Below, piece after piece: positions 54,032 through 64,000 of a stretch of 64,000 nt of DNA; the stretch's first letter is position 1, and the number at the start of each line of letters is the position of its first letter. The notes below the pieces were generated by a model, which saw only the letters and a program-made list of their open reading frames with translations, made no database searches and was not told the DNA's origin. Location: NCBI RefSeq assembly GCF_023652955.1, contig NZ_JAKLOY010000008.1, forward strand, positions 124,001 to 188,000, in the 5' to 3' direction. The stretch comes from Geomonas sp. Red32. GTDB lineage: Bacteria; Desulfobacterota; Desulfuromonadia; Geobacterales; Geobacteraceae. A program made the position numbers and the translations under genes.

Positions 54032-55339
54032 TTATCCCTTGACGCCCGCCCTGAGTTTCTTGATCTCTTCCTTGATCAGCACCTCGGCCAGATCGGGAAC
54101 CACTTCCCAGACGATCCTTTCGATGACCTCCCGGGAGATGCGCGCGATGGCGGCCTCGAGATCCGCCTCGGTGATCCCGGTGACGACGGGCTGGGCCGGG
54201 GCCAGGGGTGCGGCGGAAACGGGTGCGGCAACCGGCGCCTGGGGAGCAAAGGCAGGCTGCTGGACTTGAGGTGCTTCGAAGACCGGCGGCGCCACCGGCT
54301 CCAGCGCGGCCGCTTCGAAGAAGCTCGCTGCAGGCGCCTGCTGCTCGAAGAAGGACGGGGCCGGCTCCGGCTCGACCGGGGTGACGTTCTCCTCTTCAAG
54401 GGAGAACGGCTCGTACTCCGGAAGCGGCATCGGTTCGATTACGGTCTCGGCAGCAACCACGGGCTCGGCAGTAACGGCCTCTTCCTGGAAGCCAAAGACA
54501 TCCTCGGCGGCAGGCTCATACGGCTCTTCCACCAGTTCGAGGGGGGGGCCGGTCTCCTCGACGTCGTCGCCTTCCTCTTCGAAAGTGAAGAACTCCTCGG
54601 CCTCGTACTCGACATCTCCCTCGACGACCCCGAAGGTCTCGGCAGCATCGGGGGCGCCGGGAGCCTCCATCTCGAAAGCTCCCCAGAGATCGTCTTCCAG
54701 GGTTGCCTCCATGATCTCCTCCTGCGCAGCCGGTGCAGCCGGTGCAGCCGGGGCCGCGAAGGAAGCCGCAGCAGGCTGGGGAGTGGGCTGGGGAGCCGGT
54801 GCAGCAGGAGCGGCCGGCGGGGCCTGGAACGCGGGCGTCGGCTGGGGAGCGGGCTCGGCCATGGTATCGAGGCCGGAGAGATCGCCCCAGACGTCTTCGG
54901 CGTTGGAGAAGGCCGGTTCCGGCGCGGCGGCAGGCGCAGGCTGCGGCACGGGGGCGGCAACCCTGGTCTTGCCGAGGGCGAGCAGTTCTTTGACCTTGTC
55001 GATCAGTTGCTGGGACTCGAACGGCTTGGTGATGGTGGCGTCGGCCCCGCAGCTGCGGGCCTTCTCCTCGTCGAGCGGCTCGAAGGCACCGATCAGAAGC
55101 AGCAGCGGCACCGCGTTAAGCTTGGGGTCGCGGCGGATCTCGGCGCAGACTTCGTAGCCGTTCCTCCCGGGCATCAGGGCGTCGACCAGCATCAGATCGG
55201 GCTGGATCTCCTTGGCCTTGTCGAGGGCGGCGTTACCGTTGTCGACCACGGTCAGCTCGAACTCCTCGTTGGCAAAGATGATCGCCACGACTTTCTGGAT
55301 GGTGATGCTGTCATCGGCGAGGAGCAATCTGTTGCCCAT
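54032..55339 (-). CDS. Response regulator with long acidic Pro/Ala linker and conserved C-terminal helix
   Basis: 435 residues. The receiver domain (1-120) has D53 (LMLVDALMPGRNG) and the KPFE segment with the conserved lysine. Residues about 125-375 are a low-complexity, Ala/Pro/Glu-rich, strongly acidic linker. The last 50 residues form a conserved amphipathic helical motif (REVIERIVWEVVPDLAEVLI then KEEIKKL). There is no DNA-binding or enzymatic domain. Such receiver-linker-helix proteins are known in delta-proteobacteria. The C-terminal pattern (W, then VPDLAE, then IKEEI) loosely recalls the PopZ C-terminus, a pole-organising multimerisation module, but that is only a visual similarity. 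GAGGGGG precedes the ATG. Confidence 0.82.
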   Translation of the reverse strand: MGNRLLLADDSITIQKVVAIIFANEEFELTVVDNGNAALDKAKEIQPDLMLVDALMPGRNGYEVCAEIRRDPKLNAVPLLLLIGAFEPLDEEKARSCGADATITKPFESQQLIDKVKELLALGKTRVAAPVPQPAPAAAPEPAFSNAEDVWGDLSGLDTMAEPAPQPTPAFQAPPAAPAAPAPQPTPQPAAASFAAPAAPAAPAAQEEIMEATLEDDLWGAFEMEAPGAPDAAETFGVVEGDVEYEAEEFFTFEEEGDDVEETGPPLELVEEPYEPAAEDVFGFQEEAVTAEPVVAAETVIEPMPLPEYEPFSLEEENVTPVEPEPAPSFFEQQAPAASFFEAAALEPVAPPVFEAPQVQQPAFAPQAPVAAPVSAAPLAPAQPVVTGITEADLEAAIARISREVIERIVWEVVPDLAEVLIKEEIKKLRAGVKG

Positions 55340-55500
55340 CTAGTCCCCCTCTACTGCAAACGGTTCGGATGCGGGTGGTTCAACTCTCCCCGCCGGCCCC
55401 GGAAAATGTCTCTCCTCAGGCCGGTTTAGGGAGGAAAAAAGGTAAAAAAAACTAGCACAAAGGGCCGCCGAGTGTCAAGGTTTTTGCCCTTTCTGATTAA

Positions 55501-56670
55501 TCACCGATCATGCAAGCCGGCGAACTTCCCTCCCTGGGGAGGAAGACCGAAGATCCGGGAGGCGAGCGTGGAGAGATTTCCGCGCAACTTGTTGAACTCG
55601 TGCACATTCTTGTAGTCGAGCCGGGCGGTGAGGAAGATCACGAAGGTATCGGAGACCGGGTCGATCCAGACCGAGGAGCCGGAGTAGCCGGTGTGGCCGA
55701 AGGAAACCGCCGAGAAGCCGCCGCGCGGGGCGGAGTACGGCGACGAGATGTCCCACCCGAGGCCGCGAACCACGTCCCCTCCCCTGGCGAAGTAGGGAGC
55801 GGTCATCTGCTCCACCGTCCTTCGTGCCAGGACGGTCTTGCCGTCCAGCGTTCCGCCGTAGAGCATCATCTGGCAGAACCTCGCCAGGTCGAACGCGGTG
55901 GAGAAGAGCCCGGCATGACCGGCCACGCCGCCCAACTGACGGCACAGGTGATCCTGGGCGTCTCCCTGCATGAGGCGGTCGTCGTAGATGGTGGCGGAGC
56001 AGCGCTCCCGGTTCTTGGGATTGAAACCGGTGTCGTTCATCCCCAGCGGCTGGTAGAAGGACTCTCTCGTGTAGACGTCGAGGGGCTCGCCGGTGACCCG
56101 CCTTACCAGCTCGGCCAGCAGGATGAAGTTCAGGTCGGCGTACTTGAAGCGGTAGCCGACGTCGCCCTTGAGGCGCTGGCTGGCGGCACCATCGATGGCG
56201 CTTTTCAGGGCATTATCGTTGGAGAGGGGGATGTCGTCGAGACCCGACGTGTGGGTGAGGAGGTTGAAGATGAGGATGGCGTCTTTGCCGTGGTGAGCCA
56301 GTTCCGGGAACCACTTGACCACCGGATCCAGCAGGGATAGCCGTCCTTCCTCCGCAAGCTTGAGGACCGCGGGTGTGGTGGCGATCACCTTGGTGAGGGA
56401 GGCCAGGTCGAAGACCGTGTCGGCGGTCATCGGCCGCGACTGGGGAAGCGGCGAGACCCGCCCGTAGGCCCCTTCGAAGAGGACCCGGTCGTGGCTGCCG
56501 ATCAGCACCACGCCGCCGGCGATCAGGTTCCTGGAGATGGCTTCCTGGACCAGGGCATCGATGCGGGCCGAAGGTTGGGCCGCCGAGGCGTTGGATGCAA
56601 GGAGCAGTACCGTCCAAAGTATCAGTGCTGTCAGGAGGAGGACCACCCTGAGTGGTCTGAACGATCGCAT
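55501..56670 (-). CDS. Secreted serine hydrolase, beta-lactamase/PBP class C family
   Basis: 389 residues with a signal peptide (LLLTALILWTVLLLASNASA). Active-site S91-LTK94 (SxxK), the tyrosine motif KYADLNF and the KTG-equivalent GHTGYSG are all in order. The segment GGVAGHAGLFSTAFDLARF is typical of this subfamily. It acts in the periplasm on a peptidoglycan-like or D-amino-acid substrate, not identifiable here. It is unlikely to be a clinically relevant beta-lactamase. The DUF2914 gene starts just upstream on the same strand. Confidence 0.9.
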   Translation of the reverse strand: MRSFRPLRVVLLLTALILWTVLLLASNASAAQPSARIDALVQEAISRNLIAGGVVLIGSHDRVLFEGAYGRVSPLPQSRPMTADTVFDLASLTKVIATTPAVLKLAEEGRLSLLDPVVKWFPELAHHGKDAILIFNLLTHTSGLDDIPLSNDNALKSAIDGAASQRLKGDVGYRFKYADLNFILLAELVRRVTGEPLDVYTRESFYQPLGMNDTGFNPKNRERCSATIYDDRLMQGDAQDHLCRQLGGVAGHAGLFSTAFDLARFCQMMLYGGTLDGKTVLARRTVEQMTAPYFARGGDVVRGLGWDISSPYSAPRGGFSAVSFGHTGYSGSSVWIDPVSDTFVIFLTARLDYKNVHEFNKLRGNLSTLASRIFGLPPQGGKFAGLHDR

Positions 56671-56689
56671 AGTCTCGCTGGGTTCTCCG

Positions 56690-57097
56690 CTAGTTCATTT
56701 TGAAGCTGACCGACTTGATCACGTTGCCTTCGCCGTCCTGGGCCTCGCAGCGCCACTGCCCCGACTCGCCCTTCTGGACGCCGATCCTGCTGTAGGTGCG
56801 CCAGTGCGAACCTTTGACCGGCATCTCGTCCTCGCTCACCGCCTCGTCGTCCCGGTACCAGACATGCTTGATGGTGGTATCGGTCCCCTTGGGGGCGAGG
56901 ATACGGGTGAAGCAGTAGAGCGCCTTCACCGATGAAGAGGAGATCCGCCAGACGGAGTCGATGGGGTTTCCCTTGACGATCTTGGTGGTGACCGTCATCT
57001 CGGTGATCTTGAGGTCACTCGCCTCCGACTGTGCCCAAAAGGAGAGTGAAAACAGCAAGGCCGCAGCCACGGTGCCCAAAAGCCTGTTGAGAGTCAT
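56690..57097 (-). CDS. DUF2914 domain protein, exported
   Basis: 135 residues with a signal peptide (LLGTVAAALLFSLSFWAQSEA). The DUF2914 signature is visible: VKALYCFTRI then IKHVWYRDDEAV, followed by GSHWRTYSRIGVQ and GQWRCEAQDGEGNVI. The function is unknown; members are periplasmic. Two consecutive ATGs lie at 57100 and 57097; the second has better spacing from GGAGG. It lies 20 bases upstream of the serine hydrolase gene and is probably cotranscribed with it and with argJ. Confidence 0.85.
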   Translation of the reverse strand: MTLNRLLGTVAAALLFSLSFWAQSEASDLKITEMTVTTKIVKGNPIDSVWRISSSSVKALYCFTRILAPKGTDTTIKHVWYRDDEAVSEDEMPVKGSHWRTYSRIGVQKGESGQWRCEAQDGEGNVIKSVSFKMN

Positions 57098-57128
57098 CAT
57101 GCCCTCCGCGGGAAAAAGCTATTGAATA

Positions 57129-58310
57129 TCAGGTCCGGTAATCCGCGTTGATGCGGACGTAGTCGTAGGAGAGATCGCTGGTATAAACCACCGCCTCCCC
57201 GCTCCCCAACTGCAGATCGATGGTGACGTTGAATTCCTTCTGCTTTAACACTTCGCTGCCGGCCGCCTCGGCGTCGCCGCCGCGGAAGACCCCGTTGGCG
57301 GCCATGACCACGTCGTCGAAGAGAATGCCGACCCGGTTGGGATCGACGTCCACGCCGGAGTAGCCGACCGCCGCAATGATCCTCCCCCAGTTGGCGTCCT
57401 GCCCGAAGAAGGCGGTCTTGACCAAGAGCGAGTTGGCCACCGACTTGGCGGCCTTTTTGGCCTCGGCCTGGCTCCTCGCCCCCTTGACCCTGATCTGGAC
57501 GAACTTGGTCGCCCCCTCCCCGTCCTTGACGATCTGCTTGGCCAGGGAGAGGAGGACTTCGTCGAGCAGCGCCTTAAAGGCGGCCGCTTCGGGGGTTCCC
57601 GCCTTGATGACGGGGTTGCCGGCGGCACCGTTGGCCATGACGAGCGCGGTATCGTTGGTGGAGGTGTCGCCGTCGACGGTGATGGCATTGAAGGATCCGT
57701 CCACCGCGCCGGCGAAGGCCTCGCGCAGGAAGGCGGGATCGACCGCGGCGTCGGTGACCAGGAAGGAGAGCATGGTGGCCATGTTCGGCTCGATCATGCC
57801 GGCCCCCTTGGCCACCCCCTGCAGCTCGTAGGAAACGCCGCCGGCCTCACCGCTCCTTCTCTCGAGTTTCGGGAAGGTGTCGGTGGTCATGATGGCCTCG
57901 GAGACCTGCTCGAGGGTCCCCATGGAGAGTCCGTCCACCAGGGGCTGGATCCCTTTCTTGAAGCGATCCATGGGGAGCGCCTGCCCGATGACCCCGGTGG
58001 AGGCGATGAGGAGATCCTCGTCGGAGATACCGAGCGCCTCGGAGGTCCTCCGGCCGCAGGAAAGCGCGTCGGCCATCCCCTGCTCGCCGGTGCAGGCGTT
58101 GGCGTTGCCGCTGTTGACCAAGAGGGCCCGGCAGCTGCCGCTCTTTACCCGCTCGCGGGAGATGACCACCGGGGCCGCCACCACCTTGTTGGTGGTGAAA
58201 ACGGCCGCCACATGGGCCGGTATTTCGGAAAAGATCAGGGCGAGGTCGAGCCGCCCCGGCTTCTTGATGGCCGCCTCGACAGCGGAAAACTTGAAACCTT
58301 TGAGCTTCAT
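57129..58310 (-). CDS. argJ: Bifunctional ornithine acetyltransferase / N-acetylglutamate synthase ArgJ
   Basis: 393 residues. It self-cleaves before the nucleophile threonine T179 in EPNMATMLSF, giving alpha and beta chains. It recycles the acetyl group from N-acetylornithine to glutamate in arginine synthesis and may also use acetyl-CoA. Other motifs: VNSGNANACTGEQG and the GAVDGSFNAITVDGDTSTND segment. The ATG at 58310 follows AAGGGG; a GTG two codons earlier is less likely. No other arg genes are near. Confidence 0.96.
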   Translation of the reverse strand: MKLKGFKFSAVEAAIKKPGRLDLALIFSEIPAHVAAVFTTNKVVAAPVVISRERVKSGSCRALLVNSGNANACTGEQGMADALSCGRRTSEALGISDEDLLIASTGVIGQALPMDRFKKGIQPLVDGLSMGTLEQVSEAIMTTDTFPKLERRSGEAGGVSYELQGVAKGAGMIEPNMATMLSFLVTDAAVDPAFLREAFAGAVDGSFNAITVDGDTSTNDTALVMANGAAGNPVIKAGTPEAAAFKALLDEVLLSLAKQIVKDGEGATKFVQIRVKGARSQAEAKKAAKSVANSLLVKTAFFGQDANWGRIIAAVGYSGVDVDPNRVGILFDDVVMAANGVFRGGDAEAAGSEVLKQKEFNVTIDLQLGSGEAVVYTSDLSYDYVRINADYRT

Positions 58311-58429
58311 GTGCACCCCTTGCCACCCCCGCCCCGTTCTTGAAGGTGGGGGAGCCGGTTACTGACGAGCTTATATGGTGATCGGACCAGAACCGGCAAT
58401 TCTTTAATTAATTATATAGCGCGGAAGTT

Positions 58430-61312
<2,883 letters not shown>

Positions 61313-61552
61313 CTATGGGATCTCCTTGCTATCTGCATAAAGGGATGTAAAAACAGGTAACGCTACCATATTAGTGAGAAGGTCTCAACAGAAAAGGCGC
61401 CTTGCGCCCTATCTCCCTTCCCCTGACGACCGCCTTGCAATGCGCTCCCCATCTCCCTATAATGCACCGGTTGCGGCAGTCCGCCACCCGCCGGGAGTGC
61501 CCGGCGCCGGCCGGACCGCCCGGACAGAAACGGTATACAAACGGAGCAAACC

Positions 61553-62599
61553 TTGCCTCAGACGATTCACTTCACCGAAAGCCTTCTCGACACCCACCTC
61601 CCGGTCGATGTACGGACCCCTCTCGAGTTCGAGGAGGACCACCTTCCCGGCGCCATCAACGTTCCCCTTTTGACCAACGAGGAGCGGGTCGAGATCGGGA
61701 CCATGTACAAGCAGCAGGGCCCCTACCCCGCACGCCAGCGCGGGCTCGCCCTCACCGCCCATCGCTTCCCCGCCATGGTCGAGGAGATCGCCGGGAAAGC
61801 CGGCGGCAAGCCGCTGCTCGTCTACTGCTGGCGCGGAGGGCTCCGCAGCAAGACGGTGACCTCCATCCTCGACCTGACCGGGCACGAGGCGGTGCAGCTC
61901 GTCGGGGGATACAAGGATTTTCGTGCCAAAGTATCGGAATTCTTCGAGCCGTACAGCTCCGAGCTTCCGCTGGTGGTCCTGCATGGGATGACCGGCATCG
62001 GCAAGACCACCCTGCTCACCCACCTGCAGGATAGGGGATGCTCCGTGGTCGATCTGGAGGGGCTTGCCTGCCACCGCGGCTCCGCATTCGGGCAGCTGGG
62101 GCTCAACCAAACCCTCAGCCAGAAGCGGTTCGAGACCCTGCTGTGGGACGCGCTGCGGAGCGCGCCGAAAGGGGTTCCGGTGATCCTCGAAGGGGAAAGC
62201 GAGCGGATCGGGAAGGTCCGCCTCCCGGGTGACTTCTACCAGAAGATGGCGGCCGGCATCAGGGTGTGGTGCTCGGCGTCCATCGAAACCCGGGTGAGAC
62301 GGCTGATCGACGAATACGGACGGCCGGATTACCGGGAGGAGATGGGCGAGGCTCTCGAGCGGATCAGGAAGAAGCTCGGTGGCAAGCGGTGCGACGAGTT
62401 GGCGGGGAACCTCGAGCGCTGGGAGATGGAGCCGTTCATGGAAGGGCTCATCAAGGACTACTACGACAAGGTCTACTACAAAAACCGGCAGTGGGTGGCC
62501 GACTTCGACCTCGACATGGAGGATTTCGGCCAGGCCGCAGAAACGCTCTGCGAGTACCTTGAGGAGCACCTAAAAGTTTCGCCCCTCATTCCCGTTTAA
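61553..62599 (+). CDS. mnmH: tRNA 2-selenouridine synthase
   Basis: 348 residues with a rhodanese domain (1-130) that has the catalytic cysteine in LLVYCWRGGLRSKT, and a C-terminal P-loop domain (GMTGIGKTTLL). MnmH (SelU, YbbB) converts 2-thiouridine at the tRNA wobble position to 2-selenouridine using selenophosphate, by a geranylated intermediate. The start is TTG with GGAG upstream; no better start exists. The presence of this enzyme implies a selenophosphate synthetase elsewhere. Divergent from secA. Confidence 0.92.
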   Translation: MPQTIHFTESLLDTHLPVDVRTPLEFEEDHLPGAINVPLLTNEERVEIGTMYKQQGPYPARQRGLALTAHRFPAMVEEIAGKAGGKPLLVYCWRGGLRSKTVTSILDLTGHEAVQLVGGYKDFRAKVSEFFEPYSSELPLVVLHGMTGIGKTTLLTHLQDRGCSVVDLEGLACHRGSAFGQLGLNQTLSQKRFETLLWDALRSAPKGVPVILEGESERIGKVRLPGDFYQKMAAGIRVWCSASIETRVRRLIDEYGRPDYREEMGEALERIRKKLGGKRCDELAGNLERWEMEPFMEGLIKDYYDKVYYKNRQWVADFDLDMEDFGQAAETLCEYLEEHLKVSPLIPV

Positions 62600-62605
62600 C
62601 TGGAA

Positions 62606-62647
62606 GCTTCCCCCACCCCCTTCCCCCCTCCCTCAAGGGGAGGGGGA
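62606..62647. repeat. REP-like element at the 3' ends of mnmH and the DUF2156 gene
   Basis: A CCCCTCCCTCAAGGGGAGGGGG palindrome is the core (written here as one motif of CCTCAAGG flanked by C and G runs), preceded by CCCCCACCCCCTTC. It matches the right arm of 15861-15976. It overlaps the DUF2156 stop region and may act as a transcription-stop hairpin for the two convergent genes. Confidence 0.65.
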
Positions 62648-63538
62648 TCCTATCTTCTTGATCCTATATTTTTTGACGAGCTCCACCGGCCGGTAGGAGA
62701 GTTTCGCCTGCCGAAGCGATTCCACCCCGAGATCCTGCTCCCGGTTGAGATAGGTACAGCCGGTGAAGAGGAGCCTGCTGAACTCCCGGTCCAGCAGCTG
62801 GTAGAGCCCCTCCATGAAGAGGTCCCCCTTTTCGAAGTGACAGACCGCGGTGGAGTCGTTGAGGCATTCGCCCAGTGCGAACCCCTTCACCACCCCTTCC
62901 ACCAGGATCACCAGACCCGACAGCCCCAACTCCTTGTAAAGGGTGAGCGCCTCAGCCGCCCCGGCAGCCTCCTTGTCGGCCGAACCCGGCCCCTGCTCGC
63001 TCCGGATTCTCCGCCACTCCTCCAAAAGGGCCAGCGCCCCTTCCCGGTGCTGGTCGCCGTACATCTCGACCTGGTGGCGATGGCGCACCATGAAGTAGTT
63101 CACCCGGTTTTTCTTCCGGTGGTAGGCCTTGCCGTTTAGCTGGGCCATCTCCTCCTTCACGTGCAGATAGTCGAAGTTGTCGCGGTCAGGGGTCACCTCG
63201 AGACCGTCGAGTGAGCCGAGCCTTTCGAGGAAGGGATCGTCGGCACCGTACAGGGTGAGCCCCTGGCCGATCAGTTCCCGCGCGGAAGAGATGGCGTCTC
63301 CCGAGAACGGGGGAAGGAAATAGGGGCGGCTGTCGTAGCCGCACCCCAAGGCGACCACCGAGTCCCGCACCATGGTCAGCCGGTAATTATGTACCTTCCT
63401 GAAGAGGAAGAGATTTGCGAAGGTAAGCTCCGAGATGCGGGGCTGAAGGGCTGCGAAAAGCGCGTCCAGGTGCGGCTTGTCCTCGAGGGCAATCGGACGG
63501 GACTCCGGGTAGGAGGGTATTTCCAAGATGGGCTCCAT
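62633..63538 (-). CDS. DUF2156 (phosphatidylglycerol lysyltransferase-like GNAT) protein
   Basis: 301 residues. The pattern LTFANLFLFRKVHNYRLT, DNFDYLHVKEEMAQLNGKAYHRKKNRVNYF, HFEKGDLFMEGLYQLLDREF and the C-terminal YLNREQDLGVESLRQAKLSY, PVELVKKYRI are characteristic of DUF2156. Related soluble proteins share the acyl-transferase fold of MprF C-terminal domains, but no tRNA-ligase or membrane part is present. The substrate is unknown. It is convergent with mnmH; the upstream region is the repeat-rich tract to the window end. Confidence 0.88.
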   Translation of the reverse strand: MEPILEIPSYPESRPIALEDKPHLDALFAALQPRISELTFANLFLFRKVHNYRLTMVRDSVVALGCGYDSRPYFLPPFSGDAISSARELIGQGLTLYGADDPFLERLGSLDGLEVTPDRDNFDYLHVKEEMAQLNGKAYHRKKNRVNYFMVRHRHQVEMYGDQHREGALALLEEWRRIRSEQGPGSADKEAAGAAEALTLYKELGLSGLVILVEGVVKGFALGECLNDSTAVCHFEKGDLFMEGLYQLLDREFSRLLFTGCTYLNREQDLGVESLRQAKLSYRPVELVKKYRIKKIGSPSP

Positions 63539-63612
63539 GGGTAACTAGTATAGCGGCGAAGGGGAAGTATAGCACAGGCCGGGTTGTGCATTAACACAAT
63601 ACAAAGCATTGG

Positions 63613-63862
63613 AACGCGGATGACGCTGATTGAGCGGATTATCGCGGATACGTCAAAGGCTTCAAAACTTTAAAAGGTTACTGCCAAACACCCTCCAACC
63701 CGAACGCGGATGACGCGGATTGGGCGGATTAACGCGGATACTGCAAAGGCTTAAACTCTAAGAAGGTTACAGCCTAAGTCTTTGGCCTTAACAATAAAAC
63801 GGTTCACGCCTCGCTTTTAAGGTTTATCCGCGTAGATCCGCTCAATCCGCGTCATCCGCGTT
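63613..63862. repeat. CGCGGAT repeat family: two direct copies and one inverted copy
   Basis: Copies at 63613-63650 and 63703-63740 share AACGCGGATGACGC, then GATTGAGCGGATT or GATTGGGCGGATT, then CGCGGATA, and are followed by a related CAAAGGCTT..AAGGTTAC tail. That makes a direct repeat with a 90-base period. The inverted copy at 63822-63862 reads TTTATCCGCGTAGATCCGCT then CAATCCGCGTCATCCGCGTT. No gene lies between 63539 and 63981. Confidence 0.8.
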
Positions 63863-63981
63863 CTATTGTCTCTCGCCTTTGCCCTCCCTTTTTCGCATTT
63901 CTGCAAAAATTTCTGGCCTTTCTCTCAGCGTATACGTTAATATCCGCAAAACCCCGTTTCGAATCACTTCCAGGCGAGACC

Positions 63982-64000
63982 ATGCAGAAATACATCTTCG
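63982..64000 (+). CDS. Possible start of a gene cut by the window end
   Basis: An ATG at 63982 opens the frame MQKYIF and is preceded by CAGGCGAG at suitable spacing. Only six codons are visible, so neither the product nor its reality can be judged. Confidence 0.3.

Noticed and set aside
55501-56670. Antibiotic-resistance beta-lactamase
   Set aside because: The protein has the SxxK fold, but its extended GGVAGHAGLFSTA-type motifs belong to a general serine hydrolase subfamily; nothing indicates drug resistance.

Overview
The window is a high-GC Gram-negative chromosome segment that reads as Geobacteraceae (Geobacter/Geomonas/Citrifermentans type). This is inferred from gene content: a complete type IVa pilus block, the futalosine menaquinone gene mqnA, NifU/NifS, a PxxKW cysteine-rich protein, a selenouridine synthase, and the abundant GC-rich dispersed repeats typical of these genomes. 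Nearly all genes lie on the minus strand. I found no tRNA, rRNA, CRISPR array, insertion sequence or prophage.

Layout. 1-8290: the C-terminus of an Lhr-type helicase, an HdeD-like membrane protein, a secreted His/Lys-rich small protein, nifU-nifS, a phosphohexomutase, a PxxKW protein, a remarkable 20-21 bp tandem array, and a Nudix hydrolase. 8291-17180: mqnA, then a run aroC-aroB-TPR-roadblock-aroQ-M24 peptidase-accB-accC-gcvH (read right to left) joining the shikimate pathway, fatty-acid initiation and a lipoyl carrier. 17412-23025: a small lipoprotein with only a DsbC-type N-terminal domain and a 1735-residue multi-domain surface protein with eight He_PIG repeats and a CFI-box C-terminus.

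23181-50165 is a type IV pilus island. It contains the alignment/secretin operon (XRE regulator, pilM, pilN, pilO, pilP, pilQ, lipoprotein), two tandem four-gene minor-pilin modules (fimT-pilV-pilW-pilX, twice) separated by a TonB-like N-terminal fragment, a giant 2589-residue PilY1, two DsbC-like thiol oxidoreductases (one with a CXXCH motif), a PilR/PilS-type two-component pair and the prepilin peptidase PilD. The genes form a coherent set. PilD processes the prepilins, the DsbC-like proteins plausibly serve the cysteine-containing exported PilY1 and pilins, minor pilins plus PilY1 form the tip/initiation complex, and PilMNOPQ is the envelope channel. No pilA, pilB, pilC or pilT is in the window.

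50166-51245 is a gene-free kilobase carrying a 16-unit 21-bp tandem repeat and a short inverted counterpart. 51246-62599 carries housekeeping genes: valS, a response regulator with a long acidic linker, a serine hydrolase, a DUF2914 protein, argJ, secA and mnmH/selU. 62633-63538 encodes a DUF2156 protein, followed by a repeat-rich intergenic tract and the first codons of another possible gene at the window edge.

The least-explained signals are two independent arrays with a period of about two DNA helical turns (7169-7391 and 50423-51128), the duplicated minor-pilin module with a giant PilY1, and the cluster of DsbC-family proteins. All functions are read from sequence motifs and remembered family features; no database search was run.
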